A DNA stretch of 64,000 nucleotides, taken from an uncultured Nostocoides sp. (GTDB lineage Bacteria; Actinomycetota; Actinomycetes; Actinomycetales; Dermatophilaceae). The position numbers were made by a program, and so were the translations under genes. The stretch spans positions 1 to 64,000 of the forward strand of contig CALLZC010000059.1 in the NCBI GenBank assembly GCA_937858995.1, in the 5' to 3' direction. The notes beneath the pieces are model-generated. The model worked only from the letters and a program-made list of their open reading frames with translations, made no database searches and was not told the DNA's origin. This document shows positions 25,966 through 36,304 of this stretch, piece after piece; the stretch's first letter is position 1, and each line of letters starts with the position of its first letter.

Positions 25966-27290
25966 CAGCCGTTCAGCGCGTATGCGGTGAGCACCGCCAG
26001 CGCACTGCTCCAGCCGAGCGGGGCGACCTCGGCCGGCCGGCCGTCATACAGCACCTTCTCGGGGATCGAACCCGCGCCGGTGCGATGCGCCGCGACCCAG
26101 TCCACCAGCGCTCGGGCCCGGCCGACCTCGCCGGCAGCCGCCCAGGCCTGAGCGACGAGCAGCGTCGCCGGCGTCCAGCTCACCCCGTCCCGCGGCCACG
26201 CCGCGCCGGGGCGCAACCCACCCGCGGGGGCCCGCACCGCGGTCTCGGTGGCGGCCAGGCGCTCCAGAACATCGGGATGGCCGGCGGGGGCATAGGGCGG
26301 CAGCAGCGCAGTGATGATGACATCGGCGCCACCGCCCCCCGGGTAGCGTTGGAAGCCGTTGCGCGCGAACAACTCCCAGATTCGCGAGGTGAGCCGATCG
26401 GCGGCGCCGCGGCAGCGCTCGGCGTCGATCGCTCGACCGAGCGCCGCATTGAGTGCGACGCCATGATGCAGGCCCATGGCGATCGGTGCCACGACGCCGA
26501 GAGTCAACCCTCGGACCGGCAGCTCCCAATAGTCGGGAGTTGGCTCGGGAAGGCCCGATGGCCCCGCGACGCTGGCCAGGGCCAGGTCGCTGGCGACCTC
26601 GATGGTGCGCCGCAGGCGCTCCAGGCAGCCGGCCCGTTCCCCAGCACGGGCGGCGGCCAGGACCATGGCGCACCCCCACAGCAGCCACCCGGCACCGTCA
26701 GCCTGCGGTGGTCTGCCATCCGGCGGTATGCCGGTGTCCGGCCGGTACCGCGCGTGAAAGCAGTTGCCTGCCACCGGCACCCCGCCAAAGAAGGCCAGCG
26801 CCTCGATGGCGGGTCCCCGGTGGCCAGCCACGGCCAGTGCGGCTGCCATGTGCGCCACGTCTCGCGGCCACGCATACCGCCAGTGCCAGGCATACGAGCC
26901 GATCGGCGCGCGGAGCCCGGCGCTCAGCACGTGCAGATCCAGGAGTGCGTCTCGGATCAGCGTGCCGTCCTCACGCACTGCCGGGCTCGAGGCGCTCGCC
27001 GCAAGGAAGTGGGCCTCGCGCTCAGCCAAGGGCTCCCAGTCGTCGGCGCGCACCGAGATGCGGGTTCCGGGCACGACATCCCCAGTGCGCCCGGCCGGGA
27101 TCAGTTCCCGGGTGCTCGGCGTGAGCCAGGCGACACACTCCGAGCGCAACGGGACCCGGCGGAACCCGGCCGGTAGCCAGCCGTGGTCAGTCCGAGTCGC
27201 GAAATATCCGCCCACGCCGGATATCCCGAAGCCCACGCCCGCGGCGAGCGCAGCGCGGCGCGGAACCGCACCCGGGCCACGCGCGTTCAC
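25965..27290 (-). CDS. GH15-like (glucoamylase-type) six-hairpin protein with N-terminal anchor
   Basis: 441 residues. The N-terminus has an arginine pair and a hydrophobic stretch (PRRAALAAGVGFGISGVGGYF), suggesting a signal anchor or Tat-type export. The rest fits the alpha/alpha six-hairpin glycosidase fold of GH15: HWRYAWPRDVAHMAAAL, then DGAGWLLWG, and GSIPEKVL near the C-terminus, where the family has one catalytic glutamate (PEKV/PEQV). The substrate is unknown, perhaps an alpha-glucan or trehalose. The GTG at 27290 lies three bases after the polyprenyl synthase stop, so the gene is probably the last cistron of the nuo1 transcript, an odd partner for it. Confidence 0.75.
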   Translation of the reverse strand: MNARGPGAVPRRAALAAGVGFGISGVGGYFATRTDHGWLPAGFRRVPLRSECVAWLTPSTRELIPAGRTGDVVPGTRISVRADDWEPLAEREAHFLAASASSPAVREDGTLIRDALLDLHVLSAGLRAPIGSYAWHWRYAWPRDVAHMAAALAVAGHRGPAIEALAFFGGVPVAGNCFHARYRPDTGIPPDGRPPQADGAGWLLWGCAMVLAAARAGERAGCLERLRRTIEVASDLALASVAGPSGLPEPTPDYWELPVRGLTLGVVAPIAMGLHHGVALNAALGRAIDAERCRGAADRLTSRIWELFARNGFQRYPGGGGADVIITALLPPYAPAGHPDVLERLAATETAVRAPAGGLRPGAAWPRDGVSWTPATLLVAQAWAAAGEVGRARALVDWVAAHRTGAGSIPEKVLYDGRPAEVAPLGWSSALAVLTAYALNG

Positions 27291-27293
27291 GCG

Positions 27294-28295
27294 CTATCCG
27301 TCGCGGCGCACGACGCTGTCGGCGAGGTGACGCAATGCCTCGGTGACCTCGCCAGCCGGTAGTCGCTCGAGGATCCGCTTGGCCTGGGCGGCCATGGCAT
27401 CGGTATCGGCCCGGGCCGCTTCCATGGCCGGGTGTCGGCGCAGCAGTCCCAGCGCGCGAGCGACGTGGTCCGAACTCGGTGCCACAACCCGCAGCAGGTC
27501 CTGCAACTCGGCGTCCTGCGGGTCCTCGGAGGCGAGCGCATAGATGATCGGCAAGGTGCGCTTGCCCTCGCGAATGTCGGTTCCCGGCGCCTTGCCGAGG
27601 ACCTCGATGTCGGAGGAGATGTCGATCAGGTCGTCGGCGAGCTGGAAGGCGATGCCGATGCGCTCGCCATACTCGGTGAGCGTGGCGATGGTCTCGCGCG
27701 AGCATCCGGACAGCAGCGCCCCGTAGCGGGCTGAGGTCGCGATCAGGACACCGGTCTTGTCGGCCAGCACCCCCAGGTAGTACGTGTGCGGGTCCGCCCC
27801 CGGCGGACACGGCCGGTCGTCGCGGATCTGGCCGGAACACAGCCGAATGAACGTCTGGCTCTGAATCTTCACGGCCTCGGGTCCGAGGTCCGCGATCAGG
27901 TCGGACGCCGTGCCGAAAAGCAGGTCGCCGACGAGGATTGCGGTCGAGTTGTCATAGCGCGCGTTCGCGCTCGGGACCCCACGCCGGGTCTTGGCGTCGT
28001 CCATGACGTCATCGTGATACAGCGAGGCCAGATGGGTCAGCTCGACTCCCGCCGCGGCCGCCACGACGTCGTCGTTGATCCCCGAGCCGAGTTCCGCGGC
28101 GAGCAGGGTCAGCAGTGGGCGAAACCGCTTGCCGCCGGCGCCGAGCAGATGGGCATTGGCCTGCGCGATGAACGGGTCATCGTGATCGACGCGGGCGCGC
28201 AGGAGCGCTTCCACGGCGACCAGCCCAACGTCGAGGCGATGCTGCAGTTCGCGGGAGATCCCAGGTAGCGCGGGAGCCGGTGCGGGAGTGACCAT
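27294..28295 (-). CDS. Polyprenyl diphosphate synthase (menaquinone side chain)
   Basis: Trans-isoprenyl diphosphate synthase, 333 residues. Both aspartate-rich motifs are present: YHDDVMDDAKTRRG (first) and FQLADDLIDI (second), with GGKRFRPLL for substrate binding. The residues before the first motif are small/aliphatic (LASLYH), consistent with a long product such as hepta- to nonaprenyl diphosphate. It follows nuoN by three bases in the same operon as complex I and sits near the men genes, so its product most likely becomes the menaquinone tail. Homologues are annotated hepB, ispB or grcC; chain length cannot be read with certainty. Confidence 0.92.
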   Translation of the reverse strand: MVTPAPAPALPGISRELQHRLDVGLVAVEALLRARVDHDDPFIAQANAHLLGAGGKRFRPLLTLLAAELGSGINDDVVAAAAGVELTHLASLYHDDVMDDAKTRRGVPSANARYDNSTAILVGDLLFGTASDLIADLGPEAVKIQSQTFIRLCSGQIRDDRPCPPGADPHTYYLGVLADKTGVLIATSARYGALLSGCSRETIATLTEYGERIGIAFQLADDLIDISSDIEVLGKAPGTDIREGKRTLPIIYALASEDPQDAELQDLLRVVAPSSDHVARALGLLRRHPAMEAARADTDAMAAQAKRILERLPAGEVTEALRHLADSVVRRDG

Positions 28296-28298
28296 GCG

Positions 28299-29864
28299 CT
28301 AGCGGATGAACTGACTCGCCTGGTCAGCCAGGTCGAGCACCGGGGCAGGCATGACGCCCAACCCGATCGTCAGGATGACCGCCATTGCCAGCCCGACGGT
28401 GGTCAGCAGCGACGGCGTCAGAGCACGCACCTCACCCTGGCTGTCGCTGAAGTACATGAGCACGATGAGCCGCACATACACGAAGGCAGTGATGGCGCTG
28501 CACAGCAGACCGATGACGACCAGGACCGCCAAGGTCGTGCCACCGTGGGCGATCGCCGGGGCGAAGACCGCGAACTTCGCCGAGAAGCCCGAGGTCAGCG
28601 GGATGCCGGCGAAGGTCAGCAGGAGCAGGGCGAAGACGCCGGCGATCACCGGGTGCTGCTTGCCCAACCCGGCCCACTGCCCGATGTGCGAGGCCTCGGC
28701 GTTGCCGTCTCGCACCAGCGCGACAATCCCGAAGGCCGCAAGGGTGGCCAGGCCGTAGGCGAGCAGATAGAACATGACACCCGAGACACCGGTGCGATCG
28801 AAGGCGAGCACGCCGACGAGGATGAACCCGGCGTGCGCGATGGAGCTATAGGCCAGCAGCCGCTTGATGTCGGTCTGCGCGACCGACAGGATCGAGCCGA
28901 CGATCATCGTCAGAGCGGCGATCGCTGCCACGGCCAGGCGCCAATCCCAGCGGTCGGCGTCGATGCCGGTGTAGGCCAACCGCAAAATGGCGCCAAAGGC
29001 CGCCAGCTTGGTGCAGGCGGCCATGAAGCCGGTCACCGCCGTCGGCGCGCCCTGATAGACGTCCGGGGTCCACATGTGGAAGGGCGCGGCACCGACCTTG
29101 AACAGCAAACCGACCAGGACAAAGAAGACGCCAGGCAGCAACAGCCCGTCCAGGTCCAAGGACCCCTTGCTGATCGCCGCCGACAGGGGCGCGAACTGCA
29201 CGGTCCCGGCATACCCATAGAGCAGCGCGGACCCGAAGAGGAAGAAGGCACTGGAGAAGGACCCGAGCAGGAAGTACTTCAACGCCGCTTCCTGCGAGAG
29301 CAGGCGCCGGCGGCGCGCGAGGCCGGTGAGCAGATAGAGCGGCAGCGAGAGCACTTCGAGCGCGACGAACATCGTCAGCAGGTCGCCTGCCGAGGGGAAG
29401 ATCATCATCCCGGCAATCGAGAACAGCGCCAGCGGAAAGACCTCGCTGGTCCCCCACCCGGCCCGGGCGGCGGCCGCCTCCAGGGGTGAGCCTGGAACGG
29501 CGGCGCCCATCGGGGTGAAGGCGTCGGCGCCGGCGCTGGCGAACTTCTCGGCCATCAGCAAGACCGCGATGAAGGACAGCAGCAGCAGGCTGCCCTGCAT
29601 GAACAACGCCGGCCCGTCGATGATCATGGCACCGTCCAGGGTCGCGCCCTGGTTGTCCGTCGCCTTGAACACGAGAGCGAGGAACGCCCCCACCAGGGCG
29701 ACCAAGGTGACGGCGACCTGGAGCGTATGACGGGTGCTCCGCGGCGCGAAGGCCTCGATCAGCACGCCGATGAGCGCCCCGCCGAAGACGATGAGAACGG
29801 GTAGGACCGCCCAGTAGTTGATCTGCGCGGCGGTGAACGCGGCCGGCAGGAGCGTGGCCATCAC
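28299..29864 (-). CDS. nuoN: NADH-quinone oxidoreductase subunit N, main operon
   Basis: Proton-pumping antiporter-like subunit, 521 residues. KVGAAPFHMWTPDVYQGAPT is the NuoN signature with its membrane lysine; FVALEVLSLPLYLL holds the conserved Glu. It is the last complex I gene in the complete operon. GTG 29864 overlaps the nuoM stop; ATG 29861 is equally possible and would keep the TGATG junction seen elsewhere in this operon. It is followed by the polyprenyl synthase after three bases. Confidence 0.96.
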   Translation of the reverse strand: MMATLLPAAFTAAQINYWAVLPVLIVFGGALIGVLIEAFAPRSTRHTLQVAVTLVALVGAFLALVFKATDNQGATLDGAMIIDGPALFMQGSLLLLSFIAVLLMAEKFASAGADAFTPMGAAVPGSPLEAAAARAGWGTSEVFPLALFSIAGMMIFPSAGDLLTMFVALEVLSLPLYLLTGLARRRRLLSQEAALKYFLLGSFSSAFFLFGSALLYGYAGTVQFAPLSAAISKGSLDLDGLLLPGVFFVLVGLLFKVGAAPFHMWTPDVYQGAPTAVTGFMAACTKLAAFGAILRLAYTGIDADRWDWRLAVAAIAALTMIVGSILSVAQTDIKRLLAYSSIAHAGFILVGVLAFDRTGVSGVMFYLLAYGLATLAAFGIVALVRDGNAEASHIGQWAGLGKQHPVIAGVFALLLLTFAGIPLTSGFSAKFAVFAPAIAHGGTTLAVLVVIGLLCSAITAFVYVRLIVLMYFSDSQGEVRALTPSLLTTVGLAMAVILTIGLGVMPAPVLDLADQASQFIR

Positions 29865-31396
29865 TTCTCACTCCCAGTGGACGCGGCGGCGGGAACGACC
29901 GGCGGCGGGTCGCTCACCCCCACCTCGGTGAGCACCCGTTGAACGGCGGGGTTCAGGATGTCGAGTACGGGCTTGGGGTAGACGCCCAGGACCAGGAAGC
30001 TGGCGATGAGCGGGGCGACCACGAACTTCTCGCGCCAGCCCAGGTCCCGGGCCTCCACATCCTGCGGCTTGGGGCCGGTCATGACCCGCTTGTACATCCA
30101 CAGGATGTAGATGGCGGCCAGGACCACCGATAGCGCGGCAAGGACTCCGACGCCCTGGTAGCGCTGGAAGGTGCCGGTGATGACCAGGAACTCGGAGATG
30201 AACGAGGACAACCCCGGCAGGGCGAGACTCGAGAGGCCGCCGATCAGGAAGGTCCCGGCGAGCACCGGGACCACCCGCTGCCAGCCGCCGTAGTCGGAGA
30301 TCTTGGTGCTGCCACGGCGGGCGATGAGCATCCCCGCGATCAGGAAGAGCGCGGCGGTGGAGAAGCCGTGATTGATCATGTAGAGGGTGGCGCCGGCCCC
30401 CGACGTGGTCGTCATGGCGAAGATCCCCAAGACGATCAGGCCGAAGTGGCTGATCGAGGTGTAGGCGATCAGGCGCATCAGGTCGTTCTGGGCAATGGCA
30501 GCCATGGCACCGTAGAAGATCGACACCACGGCGAGCGCTATGACGACCGGGGTGGCCCACTGGCTGGCCTCGGGGAAGATCTGGAGGCAGAAGCGGATCA
30601 TGCCGTAGGTGCCGACCTTGTCCAGGACACCGACCAGCAGGGTCGCGGTCGCGGGCTTCGCCACGCCGGCGGCGTCAGGCAGCCAGGTGTGCACCGGCCA
30701 CATGGGCGCCTTGACCGCGAAGGCGATGAAGAAGCCGAGCCACAGCCACTTCTGCATCGTCGGGTCGATATCCAGGCCGGTCAGGTTCTGGATGAGGAAG
30801 CCGCTCTCGCCGCGGGGGCCTTGCATGTAGAGGCCGATCACCGAGGCGAGCATGATCAGGCCGCCGGCGAGGGAGAAGAGCAAGAACTTGACCGCGGCCG
30901 CCTGGCGGCCCGGCCCGCCATACGAGCCGATGAGGAAGTAGACCGGGATCAGCATCGCCTCGAAGAAGACGTAGAACAAGAAGACGTCGGTCGCCGCGAA
31001 CACTCCGACCATGAAGGCGAGCAGCAAGAGCGTCCAGGCGAAGTAGTTCTTCTCCCGACTGCCGCCTTCCGGGACGTCGTGCCAGGCAGCCAGGATGCAC
31101 ACCGGGGTCAGGATCAGCGCCATCAGGATCAGGGTCAGCGCGATGCCGTCGACACCCAGCGCATAGGACACCCCGAAACTGGGGATCCAGGAGTGCACCT
31201 CGGTGAGTTGGAACGCAGCGATGGCGTCGGCATCGAAGCGGGTCAGCGCGCCGACCCCCAGGGCGAGGGTGGCCAGCGAGAAGGCGAGCGCCAGTTCCTT
31301 GGCCCGTTCGGCCATCGCCGCCGGCAAGGCAGCGATGAGCGCGGCGCCGACCAGCGGCACCACCATCATCGCGGTCAGCCAGGGGAAGTTCTCCAT
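29861..31396 (-). CDS. nuoM: NADH-quinone oxidoreductase subunit M, main operon
   Basis: Antiporter-like subunit, 511 residues. AVKAPMWPVHTWLPDAAGVA contains the proton-path lysine, and FYVFFEAMLIPVYFLIG the conserved Glu. The open frame extends upstream into nuoL, but the ATG at 31396, joined to the nuoL stop as TGATG, gives the standard [10 protein letters not shown] start. It is clearly distinct from the second copy at 4500-6029. Confidence 0.96.
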   Translation of the reverse strand: MENFPWLTAMMVVPLVGAALIAALPAAMAERAKELALAFSLATLALGVGALTRFDADAIAAFQLTEVHSWIPSFGVSYALGVDGIALTLILMALILTPVCILAAWHDVPEGGSREKNYFAWTLLLLAFMVGVFAATDVFLFYVFFEAMLIPVYFLIGSYGGPGRQAAAVKFLLFSLAGGLIMLASVIGLYMQGPRGESGFLIQNLTGLDIDPTMQKWLWLGFFIAFAVKAPMWPVHTWLPDAAGVAKPATATLLVGVLDKVGTYGMIRFCLQIFPEASQWATPVVIALAVVSIFYGAMAAIAQNDLMRLIAYTSISHFGLIVLGIFAMTTTSGAGATLYMINHGFSTAALFLIAGMLIARRGSTKISDYGGWQRVVPVLAGTFLIGGLSSLALPGLSSFISEFLVITGTFQRYQGVGVLAALSVVLAAIYILWMYKRVMTGPKPQDVEARDLGWREKFVVAPLIASFLVLGVYPKPVLDILNPAVQRVLTEVGVSDPPPVVPAAASTGSEK

Positions 31397-33327
31397 CAGT
31401 TCATCACCCACAGTGCGCCGAGGACGGTGACGACGCCGGCGAGCATCGTCAGAGCGTAGGAGCGTGCATAACCGTTCTGTAGCTTGCGCAGGCCGGTCGC
31501 GGCACCCGCCGTGAGCTTGCCAAGGCCCATCGCGCCGCCGTCCACCAACTCGTTGTCGGTCCAGATCACCGAGCGCACCAACTTGATGCCGGGCCACATG
31601 AAGATCGCCTCGTTGAGGTCGTCCTGATAGAGGTCCTTGCGTGCGGCCATGGTCAGGGCGTTACCGGCCGGGGCATCGATCGGCACATCGTCGCGGCCAT
31701 AGCGCATCCACGCCAGTCCGGCGCCCAGGGCCACCAGCAGCAGCGTGGCGCCCATGATGACGGGTATGGCGAGCACCGGCTCGTGGTGCTCCACATGCCC
31801 GGTGACCGGCTCGAGCCAATCGCTGAAGATATTCGTCGGGCCCAGGATCAGACCCAGACCGGCCGACCCGAGCGCCAGGACCATCATCGGCACCGTCATC
31901 GTGGCCGGCGACTCATGCGGGTGCTGGTCATCGGTCCAGCGCGCCTTGCCCTGGAAGGTCATGAAGAACAGGCGCGACATGTAGAAGGCCGTCACCCCAG
32001 CGCCGATCATCGCGGCCAGACCGAAGACCCACGGTCGCCAGCCCTCGCCCACGAAGGCGGCTTCGATGATCTTGTCCTTGCTCCAGAAGCCCGAGAAGGG
32101 TGGCAGGCCCAAGATGGCGAGCCAGCCCAGCCCGAAGGTGATCCAGGTGATCTTCATGAACTTCGAGAGATTGCCGAAGCGGCGCATGTCGACCTGATCG
32201 CTCATGCCGTGCATGACCGAGCCGGCACCCAAGAACATGCCGGCCTTGAAGAAGCCGTGGGTCAGCAGGTGGAAGATCGCGAAGGCATAGCCGATCGGCC
32301 CGAGTCCCGCGGCGAGCATCATGTAGCCGATCTGGCTCATCGTCGATGCGGCCAAGGCCTTCTTGATGTCGTCCTTGGCGCAGCCGACGATGGCTCCATA
32401 GATCAGGGTGATCGCACCGACAATGGCGACCGCGAGTTGCGCGTTGGGGGCACCCTCGAAGATGGCGTGGCTGCGCACCACGAGGTAGACGCCCGCCGTC
32501 ACCATCGTGGCGGCGTGGATCAGGGCGGAGACCGGTGTCGGGCCGGCCATCGCGTCACCCAGCCAGCTCTGCAGCGGGAACTGCGCGGACTTGCCGCAGG
32601 CGCCCAGGAGCAGCAGCAACCCGATCGCCGTCAGCGTGCCGGTGCTGGCACCCTCGACTCCCGCGTCCACGCTGGCGAAGTCGACGGCGCCGAACGTGGC
32701 GAACATCAAGGCAATGGCCAGGGACAGGCCCACGTCACCGACCCGGTTGACGATGAACGCCTTGTTGGCGGCGGATGCATAGGCCGGGTTGTGATTCCAG
32801 AACCCGATGAGCAGGTAGGACGCCAAGCCCACACCTTCCCAACCGACGAAGAGCAGCAGGAAGGAGTCGGCCAGCACCAGCAGCAACATGGCGGCGACGA
32901 AGAGGTTGAGGTAGGCGAAGAAGCGCCGTTTGTCCGGGTCATGGCTCATGTACCCGAGGGAGTAGACGTGGATCAGCGAACCCACGAAGGTGATGAGCAG
33001 GACGAAGCTGACCGACAGGGGATCCAGTTGCAGTCCAGCGCTCAGCTGGAAACTCCCCGCGGGGATCCAGTTGAACAGAATCTGGTGGGTCGAGCGCTGG
33101 TCCGGATCGACCGCGAGCAATTGCAGCAGCACCACCACGCCGAGGATGAAGCTGCCCCAGGACAAGGCGGTGGCCAGCAGTGGACCGAAGCTATTGGTCG
33201 CCTTGCCACCGAGCAGCAGCAGGGCGGCACCGGCCAGGGGCAGCGCGATCAGCCACCAGCCGGGCAGGGAGACCGCGTCCGAGGACGTCAAGCCTTCCAG
33301 CGCCAACTGTGTCAGGAGGGTGGACAC
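31396..33327 (-). CDS. nuoL: NADH-quinone oxidoreductase subunit L, main operon
   Basis: Distal antiporter-like subunit with lateral helix, 643 residues. [31 protein letters not shown] (in pieces) is the family signature; [21 protein letters not shown] carries the conserved Glu. The start is GTG at 33327, 17 bp after the nuoK stop, with AGGAGGG-like purines absent but the family N-terminus intact. It ends in TGATG with nuoM. Confidence 0.96.
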   Translation of the reverse strand: MSTLLTQLALEGLTSSDAVSLPGWWLIALPLAGAALLLLGGKATNSFGPLLATALSWGSFILGVVVLLQLLAVDPDQRSTHQILFNWIPAGSFQLSAGLQLDPLSVSFVLLITFVGSLIHVYSLGYMSHDPDKRRFFAYLNLFVAAMLLLVLADSFLLLFVGWEGVGLASYLLIGFWNHNPAYASAANKAFIVNRVGDVGLSLAIALMFATFGAVDFASVDAGVEGASTGTLTAIGLLLLLGACGKSAQFPLQSWLGDAMAGPTPVSALIHAATMVTAGVYLVVRSHAIFEGAPNAQLAVAIVGAITLIYGAIVGCAKDDIKKALAASTMSQIGYMMLAAGLGPIGYAFAIFHLLTHGFFKAGMFLGAGSVMHGMSDQVDMRRFGNLSKFMKITWITFGLGWLAILGLPPFSGFWSKDKIIEAAFVGEGWRPWVFGLAAMIGAGVTAFYMSRLFFMTFQGKARWTDDQHPHESPATMTVPMMVLALGSAGLGLILGPTNIFSDWLEPVTGHVEHHEPVLAIPVIMGATLLLVALGAGLAWMRYGRDDVPIDAPAGNALTMAARKDLYQDDLNEAIFMWPGIKLVRSVIWTDNELVDGGAMGLGKLTAGAATGLRKLQNGYARSYALTMLAGVVTVLGALWVMN

Positions 33328-33344
33328 GATGTGTTAGCCCCTTC

Positions 33345-33644
33345 TCAGAACTTCAGCAGGTTGGCGTCGTCGACCGAAGCCGAGCGGCGGGCACGGAAAA
33401 TGGCCATGATGATCGCGAGGCCGACCACGACTTCCGCCGCGGCCACGACCATCACGAACAAGGCGATGGCGGCCCCGTCGATCGACTCGTGCATCCGGCC
33501 GAATGTCACAAAGGCCAGGTTTGCCGCGTTGAGCATCAACTCGATGCCCATGAAGACGATGATCGCGTTGCGCCGGGTCAGCACCGTGGCGGCACCGATG
33601 GTGAACAAGATGATCGCCAGGTAGATGTAGTTCATCAGGCTCAT
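33345..33644 (-). CDS. nuoK: NADH-quinone oxidoreductase subunit K, main operon
   Basis: Three-helix membrane subunit with the usual 99 residues. [29 protein letters not shown] contains both membrane glutamate regions. It ends soon after the third helix, unlike the tailed second copy at 7891-8319. Its ATG overlaps the nuoJ stop (ATGA). Confidence 0.96.
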   Translation of the reverse strand: MSLMNYIYLAIILFTIGAATVLTRRNAIIVFMGIELMLNAANLAFVTFGRMHESIDGAAIALFVMVVAAAEVVVGLAIIMAIFRARRSASVDDANLLKF

Positions 33645-34408
33645 CGCGAGCTGCCCTCCTCGATCTCGGCCTGCAACTCCTGCTCGACGCTGGTGAACTG
33701 GCCCGGTCGGGCCACCTGGTCACGCGCCTGGAGGGTACGCGAGACGGACAGTTCGCTGGGGGTGCCGTCCGGGAGCAGCGCGGGTGTGTCCACGGCATTG
33801 TGCCGGGCATAGACACCGGGCACCGGCAGGCCGGCGACGAACTCGCCGCGCTGGAACCGACGGCGCGCCCACTCGCGCTGATCCGGTTTGACGCCCATCC
33901 GCTCGCGGTGCGCCAAGACCATCGCCCCCACCGCCGCGGTGATGAGCAGCGCGGAGGTGATTTCGAAGACCCACACGTACTTGCCGAAGATGACCTCGGC
34001 CATCGCCGAGATATTGCCGGTGGCGTTGACGCCGTCCAGGCTCGGCTCGCCGCCGATGGTCACCTTGCCGATCATCCCGGCGAGCAGCACAGCCAGCCCC
34101 GACGCGAGCAACAGCGCCATCCACCGCTGGCCCCTGATCGTCTCGATCAGCGAGTCGGAAGAGTCCACGCCGACGAGCATGACGACGAAGAGGAAGAGCA
34201 TCATCACGGCGCCGGCATAGACGAAGATCTGCACGATGCCGAGGAATGGCGCCCCTTGGGCGATATAGAAGATCCCCAGAATCGCCATGGTCACGGCGAC
34301 GCCCAGGGCGGCGTGGACGGCCTTGCGGGCGAAGAGCAGGCCCAATGCGGACAAGACGGCTGTGGAGCCCAGAATCCAGAAGGCCACGGCCTCGGCGGTG
34401 CTGGTCAC
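33641..34408 (-). CDS. nuoJ: NADH-quinone oxidoreductase subunit J, main operon
   Basis: Membrane subunit of complex I, 255 residues. Five helices are followed by a hydrophilic C-terminal extension of about 75 residues (from about [14 protein letters not shown]), common in actinobacterial Nuo[24 protein letters not shown] is the conserved third-helix area. The GTG at 34408 overlaps the nuoI stop (GTGA). Confidence 0.95.
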   Translation of the reverse strand: MTSTAEAVAFWILGSTAVLSALGLLFARKAVHAALGVAVTMAILGIFYIAQGAPFLGIVQIFVYAGAVMMLFLFVVMLVGVDSSDSLIETIRGQRWMALLLASGLAVLLAGMIGKVTIGGEPSLDGVNATGNISAMAEVIFGKYVWVFEITSALLITAAVGAMVLAHRERMGVKPDQREWARRRFQRGEFVAGLPVPGVYARHNAVDTPALLPDGTPSELSVSRTLQARDQVARPGQFTSVEQELQAEIEEGSSR

Positions 34409-34959
34409 TTGGCGCCACCTTCGATCTTGCCCAGGTAGTAGTCGCGCTCCTGCAGGCCCTCGGCCATCGCATGGGGCGGGGCGTCCATACCGGCCTGCAG
34501 CGGAGCGAGCAGTTGCTCCTTGGTGAAGATGAGGTCGGCCCGCGAGGCATCGGCCAACTCATAGAAGTTGGTCATCGTCAGGGCCCGCGTGGGGCAAGCC
34601 TCGATGCACAAGCCGCAAAAGATGCAGCGCAGATAGTTGATCTGGTAGATCCGGCCGTAGCGCTCCCCTGGGGAGAACCGACCGGTTCCACCGGGGGTGT
34701 CGTCGTTGTCGGCGCCCTCGACCATGATGGCGTCGGCCGGGCAGGCCCATGCGCACAACTCGCACCCGATGCATTTCTCGAGGCCGTCCGGGTAGCGGTT
34801 GAGCTGGTGGCGGCCGTGGAAGCGCGGTTGCGTGGGTCGAGGCTTCTCCGGATACTCCTCGGTCTTGACCTTGCGAAACATCGTCGCGAAGGTCACGCCG
34901 AAGCCGCCGACGGGGGCGAACATCTCGGCGAAGAAGCCGGGCTTGTCCTGCTCAGCCAT
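34405..34959 (-). CDS. nuoI: NADH-quinone oxidoreductase subunit I, main operon
   Basis: Two-[4Fe-4S] ferredoxin-like subunit of the connecting arm, 184 residues. Cluster motifs [12 protein letters not shown] and [12 protein letters not shown] are intact. The ATG at 34959 overlaps the end of nuoH by eight bases. Unlike NuoI2 it has no long Pro/Ala tail. Confidence 0.97.
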   Translation of the reverse strand: MAEQDKPGFFAEMFAPVGGFGVTFATMFRKVKTEEYPEKPRPTQPRFHGRHQLNRYPDGLEKCIGCELCAWACPADAIMVEGADNDDTPGGTGRFSPGERYGRIYQINYLRCIFCGLCIEACPTRALTMTNFYELADASRADLIFTKEQLLAPLQAGMDAPPHAMAEGLQERDYYLGKIEGGAK

Positions 34960-36304
34960 GGATCACTTCCTTGGGGGCGGCGGACTGCGCCTCCTGGAGG
35001 CGCTGACCGGGGAGCGGCGGGACGGGGTAGCCGCCGGCATACGGGTCGATGACGTCGGGGGCGATGACCTGGGCGGCCTCCGCCTTCGCGGTCTGCTTGC
35101 CCTCCCAGATCCAGGTCGCCGCCAGCACGAGCAGGGCCAGGACGCCGATGACGATCAAGGACGCGAGACGGCGCTCGGCCCCCAGGAGCGAGACGACGCG
35201 CTCGCCGAGATAGCCGTTGTCGGCCGCCTGGAGGAAGGCGACCGCGACCACCCAGACGATGGTGACCGGGATGAGGAACTTCCATCCGAAGCGCATGAAC
35301 TGGTCATACCGGGTCCGAGGCAGGGACCCACGCAGCCACACGAAGAGGAACATGAACATCCACAACTTGATGGTGAACCAGAGCAGGCCCCACCAGCCTT
35401 CGTTGAACATGCCGTCGTTGATGGCCGAGATCCCGGGGGGTGCCATCCAGCCGCCGAGGAAGACCGTGGTGGCCAGGGCGGCGACCGTGAACATATTGAC
35501 GTACTCGGCCAGGAAGAACATCGCGAACTTCAACGAGCTGTACTCGGTGTGGAAACCACCGGTCAGCTCGCCCTCGCCCTCGGCCAGGTCGAAGGGCAGC
35601 CGGTTGGTCTCACCGACCATGGTGATGACATAGATCGCGAAGGAGACGACCAGCGGGATGATGTGCCAGATATCGCGCTGATTGGCGACGATCTGCGAGG
35701 TGGACATCGAGCCGCTGTAGAGGATGACCGCCACCAGCGAGAGCCCCATGGCGATCTCATAGGAGATGATCTGCGCACTCGATCGCAGCCCACCGAGCAG
35801 CGGATAGGTGGATCCGGAGGACCAGCCGGCCAGGACCACGCCATATGCGCCGACGCCGGCGACCGCGAGCACCAGAAGAATCGCCACGGGAACATCGGTG
35901 AGTTGCAGCGGGGTCTGATGCCCGAACATCGAGACGGTCGGGCCCAGCGGGATGATGCCGAAGGAGACGAAGGCCATCGCGCCGAAGAACGCCGGCGCCA
36001 GGATGAAGATGAGTTTGTCGGCGTTCTTGGGTATGAGGTCTTCCTTCAACGCCAGCTTCACACCATCGGCAAGAGTCTGCAGGAGCCCGAACGGGCCGGT
36101 CCGGTTGGGGCCGGGCCGTTGCTGCATCCGCCCGATGACCCGGCGTTCGAACCAGATCACGAGCAGGGTGCTGAGCAGCAGATAGACGAAGATGAGCAAC
36201 GCCTTGACCAGCGAGAGCCAGGTCGGGGTATCGCTGAAATCAGTGATCGGGTTGTCGCGGGGCACATAGGGTTCGGCCGCCGCGATCAGGCTGAGGATGG
36301 TCAC
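34952..36304 (-). CDS. nuoH: NADH-quinone oxidoreductase subunit H, main operon
   Basis: Quinone-chamber membrane subunit, 450 residues. [32 protein letters not shown] (in pieces) and [24 protein letters not shown] are the family motifs. The reading frame is open upstream; GTG 36304 overlaps the nuoG stop (GTGA). After the last helix comes a charged tail (about 410-450) not found in NuoH2. Confidence 0.96.
   Translation of the reverse strand: MTILSLIAAAEPYVPRDNPITDFSDTPTWLSLVKALLIFVYLLLSTLLVIWFERRVIGRMQQRPGPNRTGPFGLLQTLADGVKLALKEDLIPKNADKLIFILAPAFFGAMAFVSFGIIPLGPTVSMFGHQTPLQLTDVPVAILLVLAVAGVGAYGVVLAGWSSGSTYPLLGGLRSSAQIISYEIAMGLSLVAVILYSGSMSTSQIVANQRDIWHIIPLVVSFAIYVITMVGETNRLPFDLAEGEGELTGGFHTEYSSLKFAMFFLAEYVNMFTVAALATTVFLGGWMAPPGISAINDGMFNEGWWGLLWFTIKLWMFMFLFVWLRGSLPRTRYDQFMRFGWKFLIPVTIVWVVAVAFLQAADNGYLGERVVSLLGAERRLASLIVIGVLALLVLAATWIWEGKQTAKAEAAQVIAPDVIDPYAGGYPVPPLPGQRLQEAQSAAPKEVIHG

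Noticed and set aside
31783..33624. 613-residue plus-strand open frame opposite nuoL/nuoK
   Set aside because: It is rich in Gln, Asp, Glu, Arg and His with no domain; it is the mirror of conserved NuoL on the minus strand in a high-GC genome.
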